Shown one piece after another: positions 1 through 7,567 of a stretch of 64,000 nt of DNA. Every line of letters starts with the position of its first letter. Position 1 is the stretch's first letter. Source of the DNA: an uncultured Gammaproteobacteria bacterium (GTDB lineage Bacteria; Pseudomonadota; Gammaproteobacteria; UBA4575); contig OX638335.1 in the NCBI GenBank assembly GCA_951812785.1, positions 2,094,386 to 2,158,385 of the forward strand, given 5' to 3'. The position numbers and the translations under genes were made by a program. The notes under the pieces are model-generated. The model worked only from the letters and a program-made list of their open reading frames with translations, did no database searches and had not been told where the DNA came from.

Positions 1-1578
1 TCTACGTAACCTTTCAGCAGACAGCTGTATAGGCGTAAGTGGATTTTTGATTTCATGCGCTAGTCGTCTAGCAACTTCACCCCATGCCGAATCCCTTTGT
101 GCTTGAAGCAATGTCGTCACATCATCAAATACTAAGACACAACCTCGCTGCGATTCTTCCTCACTAGGTAGCTTGACTGTTTTACATAGAATAGTCTTTG
201 TACCCTGCGGGGTGAACACTTCCATTTCCATCTGCCATTCTTCTGTTTCTTCTCTAATCTTACTATCCACCAATGCGCAAAAGTCTTTTAGAAAACTATA
301 CGTTGTCCCTATTTGAACAAACTGTTTGCCAATAAACTGGTTCATATTGATATGAAATATCTCACTCGCCGCCGCATTAATTGTTTTCAAAGCAAATGAA
401 CTATCCAAACTCAAAACACCAGAAGACAAATGTTCTAGTATTGTTTGTAAATACATGCGTTGATTTTCAATAATGCGTTGGTTAATGATTGTAGTATCAC
501 GCGCAACCGTAAGTCGCTCTGTCATTCTATTAAATGATGCCACCAACATACCCAGATCATCATTTTGTCTTACTGGTAATTTTTTATGATACTGACCAAC
601 AGCTACCGCTTTAGTCCCCTCAGCAAGTTCTTGAATGGGAGCAACTAAAACGCGCGACCAATAGAATGCAGCAAATACTGCAAATAGTGCACCTAATGCC
701 AATACAAGAGTGAGTACTAATATAAAGTTTTGTTTAAGCGGGGTACGCAGATAAATTAATTCACTGTATTGTCCAAAGGCAGCTTGCACATTGGTAGCCA
801 AGTCACTTATGCGATCTGAAACTGGATATAAAAATTGCAGTAACCTTGTTTCACCTACTGTAGAATCTGAAGGAACTGGATAAACCATTCTAATTTGTAA
901 CCCAGCCTCTGTTGTAGGGTCTAATGCGACATAGCTTTCACCTTGAAGGGCGAGTTGCAAAACACTCTCACCAGGAAGTTGTGTCACGGCTGCGCTTGGC
1001 TCAGCATTGCCTGAAGCGATTATTCTATTATTAGAATCAAATAGTGCTATTTCAGCAGCACCTGTGCTACTAAGCAAATCATTAATTAATAAAGTTGCAT
1101 TAAAAGATTCTGCATCCACAAATTTTAATGCTAGTGGTTCAGCCTGTTGTCGCAAGGTTCTTATATGCAAATCAAGAGAAGAGCGGCTTAGATCCACTGC
1201 ATCTTGTAAAGCACTTTCCACTTTTACATCAAACCAACTATCAACACCGCGTTCTAATAGCCAAATAGAGAAGGTGTATACAATAAACACCGGCATACTT
1301 GCAGTGAGCACAAATAACAAAACTAAGCGCAAAGTTAACTTAGCCCCGGGCGCTTGGCGTCTTAAACGTCCCACTAGACGGCCAATGTTATAAATAATCA
1401 GTGCTATAAAAACTGCCAGCAAGGTCGCATTAATTGGCAATAACCAATTATGCAAACGTCCGAAATAAGCCACACTCTGTGTTGCATCGCCCATTAATAA
1501 AATTGCCGCAGCCAATGCTGCAAACATGATAGCTAACAGCCATCGTTCGCGTACTAATACTTTTCTTACATCGGCCAT
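1..1578 (-). CDS. NtrY-like membrane sensor histidine kinase (3' end outside window)
   Basis: Partial gene; 526 codons are visible and the catalytic ATPase domain lies beyond the window edge. It starts with ATG at 1578 and reads MADVRKVLVRERW. Three hydrophobic segments lie within about residues 14-105, followed by an extracytoplasmic sensor region, a fourth membrane segment (about 255-280), a HAMP linker and a PAS-like region. The dimerisation/phosphoacceptor box AHEIKNPLTP is at the very end, with the His at about residue 508. This order matches NtrY-type kinases, which phosphorylate an NtrX-like response regulator; that partner would lie just off the window. The gene overlaps the DUF4390 gene upstream by 13 bases, so the two are probably co-transcribed and may work together. 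The signal it senses cannot be read from the sequence. Confidence 0.85.
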   Translation of the reverse strand, partial: MADVRKVLVRERWLLAIMFAALAAAILLMGDATQSVAYFGRLHNWLLPINATLLAVFIALIIYNIGRLVGRLRRQAPGAKLTLRLVLLFVLTASMPVFIVYTFSIWLLERGVDSWFDVKVESALQDAVDLSRSSLDLHIRTLRQQAEPLALKFVDAESFNATLLINDLLSSTGAAEIALFDSNNRIIASGNAEPSAAVTQLPGESVLQLALQGESYVALDPTTEAGLQIRMVYPVPSDSTVGETRLLQFLYPVSDRISDLATNVQAAFGQYSELIYLRTPLKQNFILVLTLVLALGALFAVFAAFYWSRVLVAPIQELAEGTKAVAVGQYHKKLPVRQNDDLGMLVASFNRMTERLTVARDTTIINQRIIENQRMYLQTILEHLSSGVLSLDSSFALKTINAAASEIFHINMNQFIGKQFVQIGTTYSFLKDFCALVDSKIREETEEWQMEMEVFTPQGTKTILCKTVKLPSEEESQRGCVLVFDDVTTLLQAQRDSAWGEVARRLAHEIKNPLTPIQLSAERLRR

Positions 1579-2123
1579 ACAGTCCACCCGCTTGATGGGC
1601 GCCAACCTGGTGACACATAACTTTTTATGCGTAAGGGTAAAGGCAGGTTTTCAGAAACCAAACGCGCACGTGCTCTAAAATAATATTTTTGTTTTAGATC
1701 TAATTCATTAGTGTTTGTAAGTGCGGCATTATGTATTCGGTGTTGGTAGTAAAATGCGGAATATAAATCTGGGAAACTACGTTCTATATGACTTCCCATT
1801 TCAACCATTACAAATTGTTTGGATAGGGCATGGTACTTAACACGGAATTCTCTCTGCAATTGGCTTAATAGCGGATCTAGCCAGTAAAGATTTTCTTGGC
1901 GTAACTCTATCTCCAACAAAAATGACATCTCTATGCCATTTGTTAATGCCTCTTTGACTCGATCATCTAGCCTGTATTGAACCTCACAGTCGACTGTAAC
2001 TTTTTGATCTATCACATCCGATGATAAATCACTAACAATGATGCCTTCATCTGCAAATACATGTGAGGAATAGAGTGTTAATAAGATAATAAAAGAAAGA
2101 TGGCATAGAGCTAGTAGGCGCAT
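1566..2123 (-). CDS. DUF4390 exported protein
   Basis: 185-residue protein with an N-terminal signal peptide (MRLLALCHLSFIILLTLYSS, ending near the VFA motif), so it is probably periplasmic. The body fits the DUF4390 family: a YRLDDRVKEAL segment, a bulk predicted to be beta-rich and a C-terminal RIKSYVSPGW motif. DUF4390 genes are commonly found directly upstream of NtrY-like kinases and downstream of fmt/rsmB in gammaproteobacteria, as here, although rsmB is absent. The molecular function is unknown. A role as a periplasmic partner of the kinase is only inferred from the 13-base overlap. Confidence 0.75.
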   Translation of the reverse strand: MRLLALCHLSFIILLTLYSSHVFADEGIIVSDLSSDVIDQKVTVDCEVQYRLDDRVKEALTNGIEMSFLLEIELRQENLYWLDPLLSQLQREFRVKYHALSKQFVMVEMGSHIERSFPDLYSAFYYQHRIHNAALTNTNELDLKQKYYFRARARLVSENLPLPLRIKSYVSPGWRPSSGWTVWPM

Positions 2124-2211
2124 TATATTTTTATCCTGCCTAAATTTTCTCTATCTTGCCAAAATTCATCACCAGTGTCTTGGTTAATAGACTAATCTGA
2201 GATTATTAGCT

Positions 2212-3162
2212 TTAAACAGCTGTTTCGCCGAGCACTTGGTTTTCTAACTGATTTGAGTTGGAAAAATCTATACCAGACACGCACTTACCACCTTCTGGCA
2301 CCAACTCGCTTATAACCAGTACACGATCACCCGCTGCCACGCATATACCCAACCTAGACACCTCAACTATACGACCTGGTTTATCAGTGCATACATCTGT
2401 GGAACCTAATAAGGCTTTTGTTATACGCAGTCTTCGACCATTTAACGAACTATATGCTCCTGGCCATGGGTGAAATGCTCGCACTTTTCGTAAAATAACT
2501 TGAGCAGACTCACTCCACTCAATTAAACCATCAATCTTCTTTAGTTTTGAGCAGTAGCTAATGTTAGAAGGATCTTGAGGTGTTGGCGTACACGATGCTT
2601 TAGTGATCTTCTTGATAGCGTCAAGTATAGTCACACCTCCTAGCTCAGCTAACTTGTCATGTAAGCTTAGCGCAGTATCTTGGTTCGATATTTCACATTC
2701 AGCCTGTAACCAAATATCTCCGGCGTCCATCGCGCGTTGCATCTGCATAATGGTCACTCCGCTAGTTTCCTCTCCTGCCAAAATAGTATGCTGGATTGGA
2801 GATGCTCCACGCCATTTAGGCAATAGTGATGCATGTATATTTATACAACCCAATTTAGGCAGGTTTAGTAGCTTTTCAGAGAATATTTGGCCATAGGCGG
2901 CAACTACTAGAAGATCTATATTTAGCTCTGATAGCTGTGATAAAACCTCATCATTATTAACGTTATCAGGCTGGAAAATTGGCACATTTCCCGAAATTAT
3001 CGATTGTTTAACAGCACTTTTTGAGACCTTCCGTCCGCGCCCAGATTGTCGGTCTGGCTGAGTAAGCACCACCACCAGCTGATGTTGGCTACACATAATG
3101 GCTTCTAACGCTGGAACTGCAAATTCAGGCGTCCCTGCATACGCAATACGTAAACTTTGCAT
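2212..3162 (-). CDS. fmt: methionyl-tRNA formyltransferase
   Basis: 316 residues, normal length. It transfers a formyl group from 10-formyl-THF to initiator Met-tRNA in the cytoplasm. The N-terminal formyltransferase fold opens with IAYAGTPEFA. The catalytic Asn and His are in the NIHASLLPKWRGASPI block (about N108, H110), with the conserved Asp near 146 in MDAGDIW. The C-terminal tRNA-binding domain follows from about residue 205. An in-frame TTG exists two codons upstream, but ATG at 3162 gives the usual N-terminus and is preferred. The gene is 35 bases downstream of def in the same direction, the classic def-fmt pair that installs and removes the N-formyl group. The usual third gene, rsmB, is not here. 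Confidence 0.96.
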   Translation of the reverse strand: MQSLRIAYAGTPEFAVPALEAIMCSQHQLVVVLTQPDRQSGRGRKVSKSAVKQSIISGNVPIFQPDNVNNDEVLSQLSELNIDLLVVAAYGQIFSEKLLNLPKLGCINIHASLLPKWRGASPIQHTILAGEETSGVTIMQMQRAMDAGDIWLQAECEISNQDTALSLHDKLAELGGVTILDAIKKITKASCTPTPQDPSNISYCSKLKKIDGLIEWSESAQVILRKVRAFHPWPGAYSSLNGRRLRITKALLGSTDVCTDKPGRIVEVSRLGICVAAGDRVLVISELVPEGGKCVSGIDFSNSNQLENQVLGETAV

Positions 3163-3197
3163 GGTCAAATTTTCTCGGAGTGTATGTAATGCTTATG

Positions 3198-3734
3198 CTA
3201 AATAGCGTGAGATGAATTGCTAGAGTTAGGCAAGTCGCCTGATTTTTCTAGTTTAGTCAGTTTCTTCTTTATTCTCTGTCTCTTCAGTGGCGATAAATAA
3301 TCTACAAATAACTTACCTTGTAAATGGTCCATTTCATGTTGAATACATACTGCAAGTAAGCCATCTGCATCTAGTTCGAATGACCCACCATTTTCATTAA
3401 GCGCTTGAATTTTAACCTTTTCTGCACGCACCACATTTTCATAGAACCCTGGGACAGACAAGCAACCCTCTTGCATTTCCTCAGTGCCATCCGACTCAAT
3501 AATTATTGGGTTAATCAAACACAATGGTTGATCTTTGTCTTCAGACACATCCATAACAATCACCTCAAGTTGGATGTTTACCTGAGTTGCAGCCAAACCT
3601 ATGCCTGGCGCCTTATACATGGTTTCGAACATATCCTTCACCACTTGTCGCACTTGATCGTCCACCTGAGTAACTGGACGAGCTTTAAGTCTTAATCGAG
3701 GATTAGGGAAGTGTAATATTTCAAGTAGTGCCAT
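3198..3734 (-). CDS. def: peptide deformylase
   Basis: 178 residues. It removes the formyl group from the N-terminal methionine of nascent proteins. All three family motifs are visible: GIGLAATQ (about 44-51), EGCLSVP (89-95) and QHEMDH (132-137). The expected metal ligands are Cys91, His133 and His137, and the catalytic residue is Glu134. It starts with ATG at 3734, giving the typical [15 protein letters not shown] start. It is first in a minus-strand unit with fmt and is divergent from the LysM lipoprotein gene; the 109-base gap must hold both promoters, but no convincing boxes stand out. Confidence 0.97.
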   Translation of the reverse strand: MALLEILHFPNPRLRLKARPVTQVDDQVRQVVKDMFETMYKAPGIGLAATQVNIQLEVIVMDVSEDKDQPLCLINPIIIESDGTEEMQEGCLSVPGFYENVVRAEKVKIQALNENGGSFELDADGLLAVCIQHEMDHLQGKLFVDYLSPLKRQRIKKKLTKLEKSGDLPNSSNSSHAI

Positions 3735-3843
3735 TGAGTTATTAAGGTTGATTAAACAAGTTTCACTTTATTAAATAAATTTCTTAGGTCTACAATTCAG
3801 GCCTTATAACTAATGCTAATATTTTAAACCATCGCAAAGTCCA

Positions 3844-4873
3844 ATGCGCAAAAATCTTAAACGAATTTATAAATTATTACCTGTTGTACTAGGCTTAGTA
3901 CTTATTTCTTCAGGCTGTAGCACAGCCCCAAAAGAATCAGATTCAGACATCACGGATACCACGGTTAACAATACTGTGGCTATGAAAAAGGAAAGATCCT
4001 CTACAACGGTGTACGAAATAGATAATGCTGATGTTGATGCCCAATATTTGCCAACATTACCACAGAATAACCAAGCAATATTAAAGCCCTCTGCACCAGA
4101 ACAGTACACTGTGAAAAAAGGCGATACATTGTGGGATTTATCTAACAAATTTCTAAGCCAGCCATGGTACTGGCCAGAAATTTGGTACATGAACCCACAA
4201 GTACAAAATCCTCACCTTATCTACCCAAGTGATGTTATTAAGATATTTTATGTGAGTGGCCGACCCTATTTAACAGTACATGGTAATAATAGAGTATCCA
4301 GTATTGAACGGCTTTCACCGATTATGCGTGGGCAGCCAATTGAGGCAACAAAAAAAATAATTCCGATTCAAGCTATCGAGCAATTTTTAACACACCCTCT
4401 TGTTATTGGCCTTGATGAGCTTAAGTTTTCGCCTCATATTATTGCATCAAAAGACGACCGGCTAGTATACGGTACACAATGATCTAGTTTACCTTCGAGA
4501 CTCTTCAAACTTAGTGGTAGATACCCAATATGGTATTTATAGACCTAGCACGGCATTGACTGACCCCATAACTGAGCAGATATTAGGCTATGAGACAATC
4601 CATGTAGGCGAGGGCAAAATTATTAAAGCTGGCGACCCCGCCTCTCTCTATCTGACAAATGCTAAACGAGAAATACTTCGTGGCGATCGAATTTTAGAGG
4701 TTGAAAATCTAGATGTAGATACTGACTTTTATCCGAGCCCCCCCAATCAAGATATTGATGGTCGCTTAATCTACTTATATGACGCAATAACCCAAGCTGG
4801 CGCATACCAAATAGTCGTAGCCAATGTAGGAAAGGACCATGGAATAGAAAAAGGTCATGTACTTGATAATTAA
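3844..4873 (+). pseudogene. LysM-domain lipoprotein, 5' part (frameshifted and interrupted)
   Basis: The N-terminus is a lipoprotein signal peptide with the modified Cys at about residue 25 (LISSGCSTAP). A LysM peptidoglycan-binding domain follows at about residues 82-127 (YTVKKGDTLWDLSNKFL...). The first frame stops at TGA 4480. Skipping one base (T4480) continues the same protein as DLVYLRDSSNLVVDTQYG, so a one-base insertion or +1 shift is inferred. The second frame runs to HVLDN and stops at 4873, well short of family length; the missing C-terminus lies at 7294-7470, beyond the IS1595-type element. This is the LysM protein gene commonly found beside def/dprA in gammaproteobacteria. It is almost certainly inactive as a full-length product, although the first 212 codons could still give a secreted LysM fragment. 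Confidence 0.85.
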
Positions 4874-4876
4874 TAA

Positions 4877-5754
4877 AGCTGGTCAGCTGGCCCCGTTTGT
4901 CCTAAGTGTGGTGAAAACGACCGAATTACTAAAATGCAGGGAAAGAGCACTCGTATAGGTACTTATAAGTGTCGCGCTTGTCGCAAGCCTTTCACTGTGA
5001 AGGTCGGTACTATCTTTGAGTCAAGCCGCGTTAAAATGCACTTATGGTTACAGGCCATCTATTTAATGTGTGCCAGCAAGAAAGGCGTCAGCAGTAATCA
5101 ATTACACCGTACTCTGGGCGTTACCCTCAGGACAGCCTGGTTTATGTCTCACCGAATCTGCGAAGCAATGCGCAGTGACGATCTGGCTAACTTCGGCTCT
5201 GATGGCGGCACAGTGGAAGTCGACGAAACGTACATTGGTCACGACACCAGCATTAAGCCAAAGCATGAAAAGAAAGGCCGAGGTTTCCACCACAAGTATA
5301 AAGTGCTATCTCTGGTAGATCGTGAGACTGGCCGCGCCAAATCAATGGTGGTTGATCGCGTTAACGCAAAAACACTGATACCACTGGTAAACGAAAACGT
5401 AGCCAAGGAAGCTGTTACCTACACCGATGAGGCCGCTGCCTACATAAAGTATGTACCTGCACCACAAGCATGACTTTGTGAGCCATGGCGCTGGCGAATG
5501 TGGTCGCAGCGTAGTTCACACAAACACTATTGAGGGCTATTTCAGCATCTTCAAGCGTGGTAATGAAGGGCGTATATCAACACTGCGGCAAAAAGCATTT
5601 ACACCGCTACTTGGCAGAGTATGATTATCGCTATAACTATCGTCAAAAGAATGGGTTTGACGATGCACAAAGAGCGGACGCTTTACTGGGAGGTATTGTT
5701 GGCAAGCGACTGATGTATCGGGATTCGTCATATCAGATGGTAGGCCAGGAATAG
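4877..5754 (+). pseudogene. IS1595-family (ISXO2-like) transposase, truncated and frameshifted
   Basis: Reading starts in frame after a stop at 4874-4876, at the first zinc-ribbon knuckle (VCPKCG), so about 25 N-terminal residues are lost. The second knuckle (KCRACRK), a helical region and the DDE catalytic core follow: Asp in VEVDETYIG and Asp in TYTDEAAAY. One frameshift near 5450 moves the HHKHDFVSHGAGECG stretch and the HTNTIEGYFSIFKR motif into another frame. A second near 5560 moves the C-terminal part (GVYQHCGKKHLHRYLAEYDY) into a third. The ISXO2-like assignment rests on these motifs. The gene cannot make an active enzyme. Confidence 0.9.
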
Positions 5755-5759
5755 ATAGA

Positions 5760-6572
5760 TTGGAAAAAGCCAAGGCGCAACAAACAGTCGAGTTAAAAAT
5801 AGATGGCCTCGCTGAGGATGAGGGTGCTGTCGGCTTTTCTGTGTTTCGCGAAAAACTAGACACGCTTGGCAGGCTCCTTTCAGAGTCTGAGCGACATGTA
5901 GAAAATACAGGGCAGGCGAAATCAAACTTTCTGGTTACCGATCTCAAGAAGTCTAGCGCATACATAAGCCTTGAGCCTTATGCGAAAGATGATTACTCCG
6001 GTTCTATAAATGCGGTTGATTTTCTGGCCGATGTGCTTAAAGACATTGATTCCGAAACTGAATCTTTGCGAGGCGTAAAGTCTTCTCTCGTTAAAAAAAT
6101 TGAGGATATTTGCAAAGGCTCAGGGGACAAATTCTCTGAGCAAGTACTGCTAATTGGCGGCAATAAGTTCACGCTCAATGAGGCTCTTGCTGATAAGGCT
6201 AGAAAGTATCTGGATCAGAAATATGAAGCCTACGGCTAAGTGAAGGGCGTTCTAGGTCGGGTCAATGTCCATGATCGCGCACAATTCTTTATTTATCCTG
6301 AATTTGGTGAAGGCTCAGTTGAGTGTCACTTTGACGCGGATAAGTTTATGAGCAAGGTCAGGCAGGCGCTTGGCTGTCTCGTCATAGCTGATGGGGTGAT
6401 GGAGTACATTGGCTCCGATTTGAACCCTACCTCGGCCTTCATACAAGATATAGACATTGTGCCAGAAGATTATCAGATACCCCTAGTATCTCGTTTTTCA
6501 GGGATTGCGCCGAATTTAACGGGCGATTTTGAGATTGATCAGTTTATTACGGAAGTACGCAATGGCTGGTAG
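5760..6572 (+). pseudogene. cargo protein of unknown function, split by an in-frame stop
   Basis: One frame runs from a TTG start at 5760 to 6572 (about 270 codons) and is broken only by TAA at 6237-6239, followed directly by GTG. The sequence continues naturally across the stop (KYEAYG, then VKGVLGRVNVHDRAQF), so a nonsense change, for example TCA to TAA, is more likely than two genes. The first 159 residues are alpha/beta with many charged residues. The second part has RVNVHDRAQFFIYPEFG, a beta-strand pattern, and a C-terminal segment with a conserved-looking FSGIAPNL. I do not recognise a named domain. It overlaps the PIN gene start by 11 bases, implying translational coupling and a joint function, possibly a toxin-antitoxin-like or nucleic-acid-related pair. 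Both pieces may still be translated separately. Confidence 0.6.
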
Positions 6573-7110
6573 CGCTGAAGCAATATATTGGGATACCTGT
6601 ATTTTCTATGCACTGTTGTTGGGAGGAACCACGCACGGCGAGGGCGTGTTCCAAGGCATAGAAGATCAATATAAGAGTTTCATAGCCGGCAGTACAAAGT
6701 TGATGACCTTTACCATAGCGGTGGCTGAAGTTGCTGCGGGGAATTTTGTGTCTTCTGACCACCTTCGAGAATTCAAAGAGTTGAGGTACGCGTCTGGCTT
6801 CAATTTTTCTACACCTACTTTCCCAATTATGGAGCTAGCCAGTGAAATTAAAGACTACTATTTCAATAACCCATTAGGCTTAGATGGAAAGTATAAGCAT
6901 CTCGATTTAGGTGACGCAATTCATCTAGCTACGGCGATTAAGAATGAAGCGAGCAAGTTCGTAACCCTTGATGCGAAGAACAAGTCACGCACTGACTCAA
7001 TTGGCCTGCTAAAGATTGGAACGGCTGTAGCTGAGCAGTATCAATTGGATATTGTAAAACCGGAACCCCCTAAGCAGATCCAAATGTCTTTGCCGGAAGG
7101 GGGCAGGTAG
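6562..7110 (+). CDS. PIN-domain protein (IS cargo)
   Basis: 182 residues from ATG 6562, which has a GGAAG ribosome binding site 6 bases upstream; a longer start at 6529 lies inside the preceding gene and is less likely. PIN-fold acidic residues are visible in order: Asp in IYWDTCIFYALL near the N-terminus, Glu in VAEVAAGNF, Asp in LDLGDAIHLATA and Asp in FVTLDAKNK. PIN domains are metal-dependent ribonucleases and include VapC toxins. The protein is longer than a typical VapC (about 130 residues) and ends in a Pro/Glu-containing tail. Its start overlaps the end of the preceding cargo gene (ATGGCTGGTAG) and it is followed directly by a 49-residue acidic ORF, so this looks like one operon carried by the insertion element. 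Family call fairly sure; substrate unknown. Confidence 0.75.
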   Translation: MAGSAEAIYWDTCIFYALLLGGTTHGEGVFQGIEDQYKSFIAGSTKLMTFTIAVAEVAAGNFVSSDHLREFKELRYASGFNFSTPTFPIMELASEIKDYYFNNPLGLDGKYKHLDLGDAIHLATAIKNEASKFVTLDAKNKSRTDSIGLLKIGTAVAEQYQLDIVKPEPPKQIQMSLPEGGR

Positions 7111-7260
7111 ATGGGTGACAAAGAGCAATCAAAGAACTTTGCTGACACGGCCAAAGAGCTTGAGTGTGACGAATCAGAGGACGCGCTCGACAAGGCTATG
7201 GATGGACTGAAGGTGAAGACCGAGGCCAATCCAGAGGAGGAAAAGCCCAAAGAGGAATAA
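7111..7260 (+). CDS. small acidic protein (IS cargo)
   Basis: 49-residue ORF starting at ATG immediately after the PIN gene stop (TAG then ATG, no gap). It begins MGDKEQSKNFADTAKELE and ends EEEKPKEE, so it is very acidic and predicted helical with a disordered tail. I recognise no family. Its position after a PIN-domain gene and its charge would suit an antitoxin- or inhibitor-like partner, but that is inference from context only. Being in the right-hand part of the element, it could instead be a common small gene of this IS subgroup. Confidence 0.45.
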   Translation: MGDKEQSKNFADTAKELECDESEDALDKAMDGLKVKTEANPEEEKPKEE

Positions 7261-7293
7261 CCAATTCTGGCTAAACTGCACCCCTAATTCTGT

Positions 7294-7470
7294 ATGGATA
7301 CGTCAAGTATAATAACGCCAAAAAAAGACCAGGAAAAACAAGTTTTATTCCCCAACGAACGTTCTGCAGACGCAATTGTATTTCGTGTATTTGACAACCT
7401 TAGCTACCTATTTATATTAGATGCTAATCGCTCAGTTAGGAGCGGCGATTTGGTTAACAGTCCTAACTGA
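7294..7470 (+). pseudogene. LysM-domain lipoprotein, 3' remnant
   Basis: This frame reads IITPKKDQEKQVLFPNERSA and then a Val-Phe-Arg-Val-Phe-Asp segment, ending RSVRSGDLVNSPN at TGA 7468-7470. It matches the expected C-terminus of the LysM protein whose 5' part lies at 3844-4873 (family ends resemble LPDERAG, VFRTFDR, GDRV-NP). It therefore marks the far side of the IS1595-type insertion. Rejoining the halves at the proposed duplication leaves a further one-base frame discrepancy near 7310, consistent with continued decay. No start codon or ribosome binding site suggests separate translation. Confidence 0.75.
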
Positions 7471-7471
7471 G
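7431..7471 (+). repeat. 11-bp perfect inverted repeat at the LysM gene end
   Basis: CTCAGTTAGGA (7431-7441) and TCCTAACTGAG (7461-7471) are exact inverse complements separated by 19 bases. The hairpin ends on the LysM stop codon. No run of T follows, so it is a poor intrinsic terminator candidate. It may be a leftover coding palindrome or an mRNA 3'-end structure. Confidence 0.45.
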
Positions 7472-7527
7472 ATGTCTAACATTCTTGTTCAGTTGTGCGT
7501 CAAAGGCTTCCAAGTAGCACTCTAGCC

Positions 7528-7566
7528 AAGTAACTTCCTCTACTTGATTAGTAGAGGAAGTTACTT
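7528..7566 (+). promoter_or_regulatory. perfect 16-bp hairpin covering the dprA ribosome binding site
   Basis: AAGTAACTTCCTCTAC (7528-7543) and GTAGAGGAAGTTACTT (7551-7566) are exact inverse complements around a 7-base loop. The right arm contains GAGGAAG (7554-7560), the only good Shine-Dalgarno sequence for dprA, and ends one base before its ATG at 7568. In an mRNA the stem would hide the ribosome binding site. This suggests translational control of dprA, or protection from read-through translation; the mechanism is inferred. Confidence 0.7.
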
Positions 7567-7567
7567 A

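Larger units (their letters stand above)
4872..7284 (+). mobile_element. decayed IS1595-family element with PIN-protein cargo, inserted in the LysM gene
   Basis: The two halves of one LysM gene flank this stretch, which shows an insertion. It holds a broken ISXO2-type (IS1595) transposase followed in the same direction by a three-gene cargo block. The right end is proposed at 7284, where the reverse complement begins GGGGTGCAGTTTAGCC. The 8 bases outside it (TAATTCTG, 7285-7292) share TAATT with 4867-4871 on the left, so a partly lost 8-bp duplication is possible. The left inverted end and the transposase N-terminus are missing, so the left boundary is a deletion scar. Exact ends are uncertain; the insertion itself is well supported by the split host gene. 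Confidence 0.75.

Noticed and set aside
1007..1393. Plus-strand ORF of 128 codons inside the sensor kinase
   Set aside because: It is the antisense of a clear kinase reading frame with recognisable motifs and has no protein-like features.
4474..4486. Programmed +1 frameshift at CAA TGA in the LysM gene
   Set aside because: No slippery codon or internal Shine-Dalgarno sequence as in the prfB-type signal, and the gene is also split by an insertion, so simple decay is more likely.
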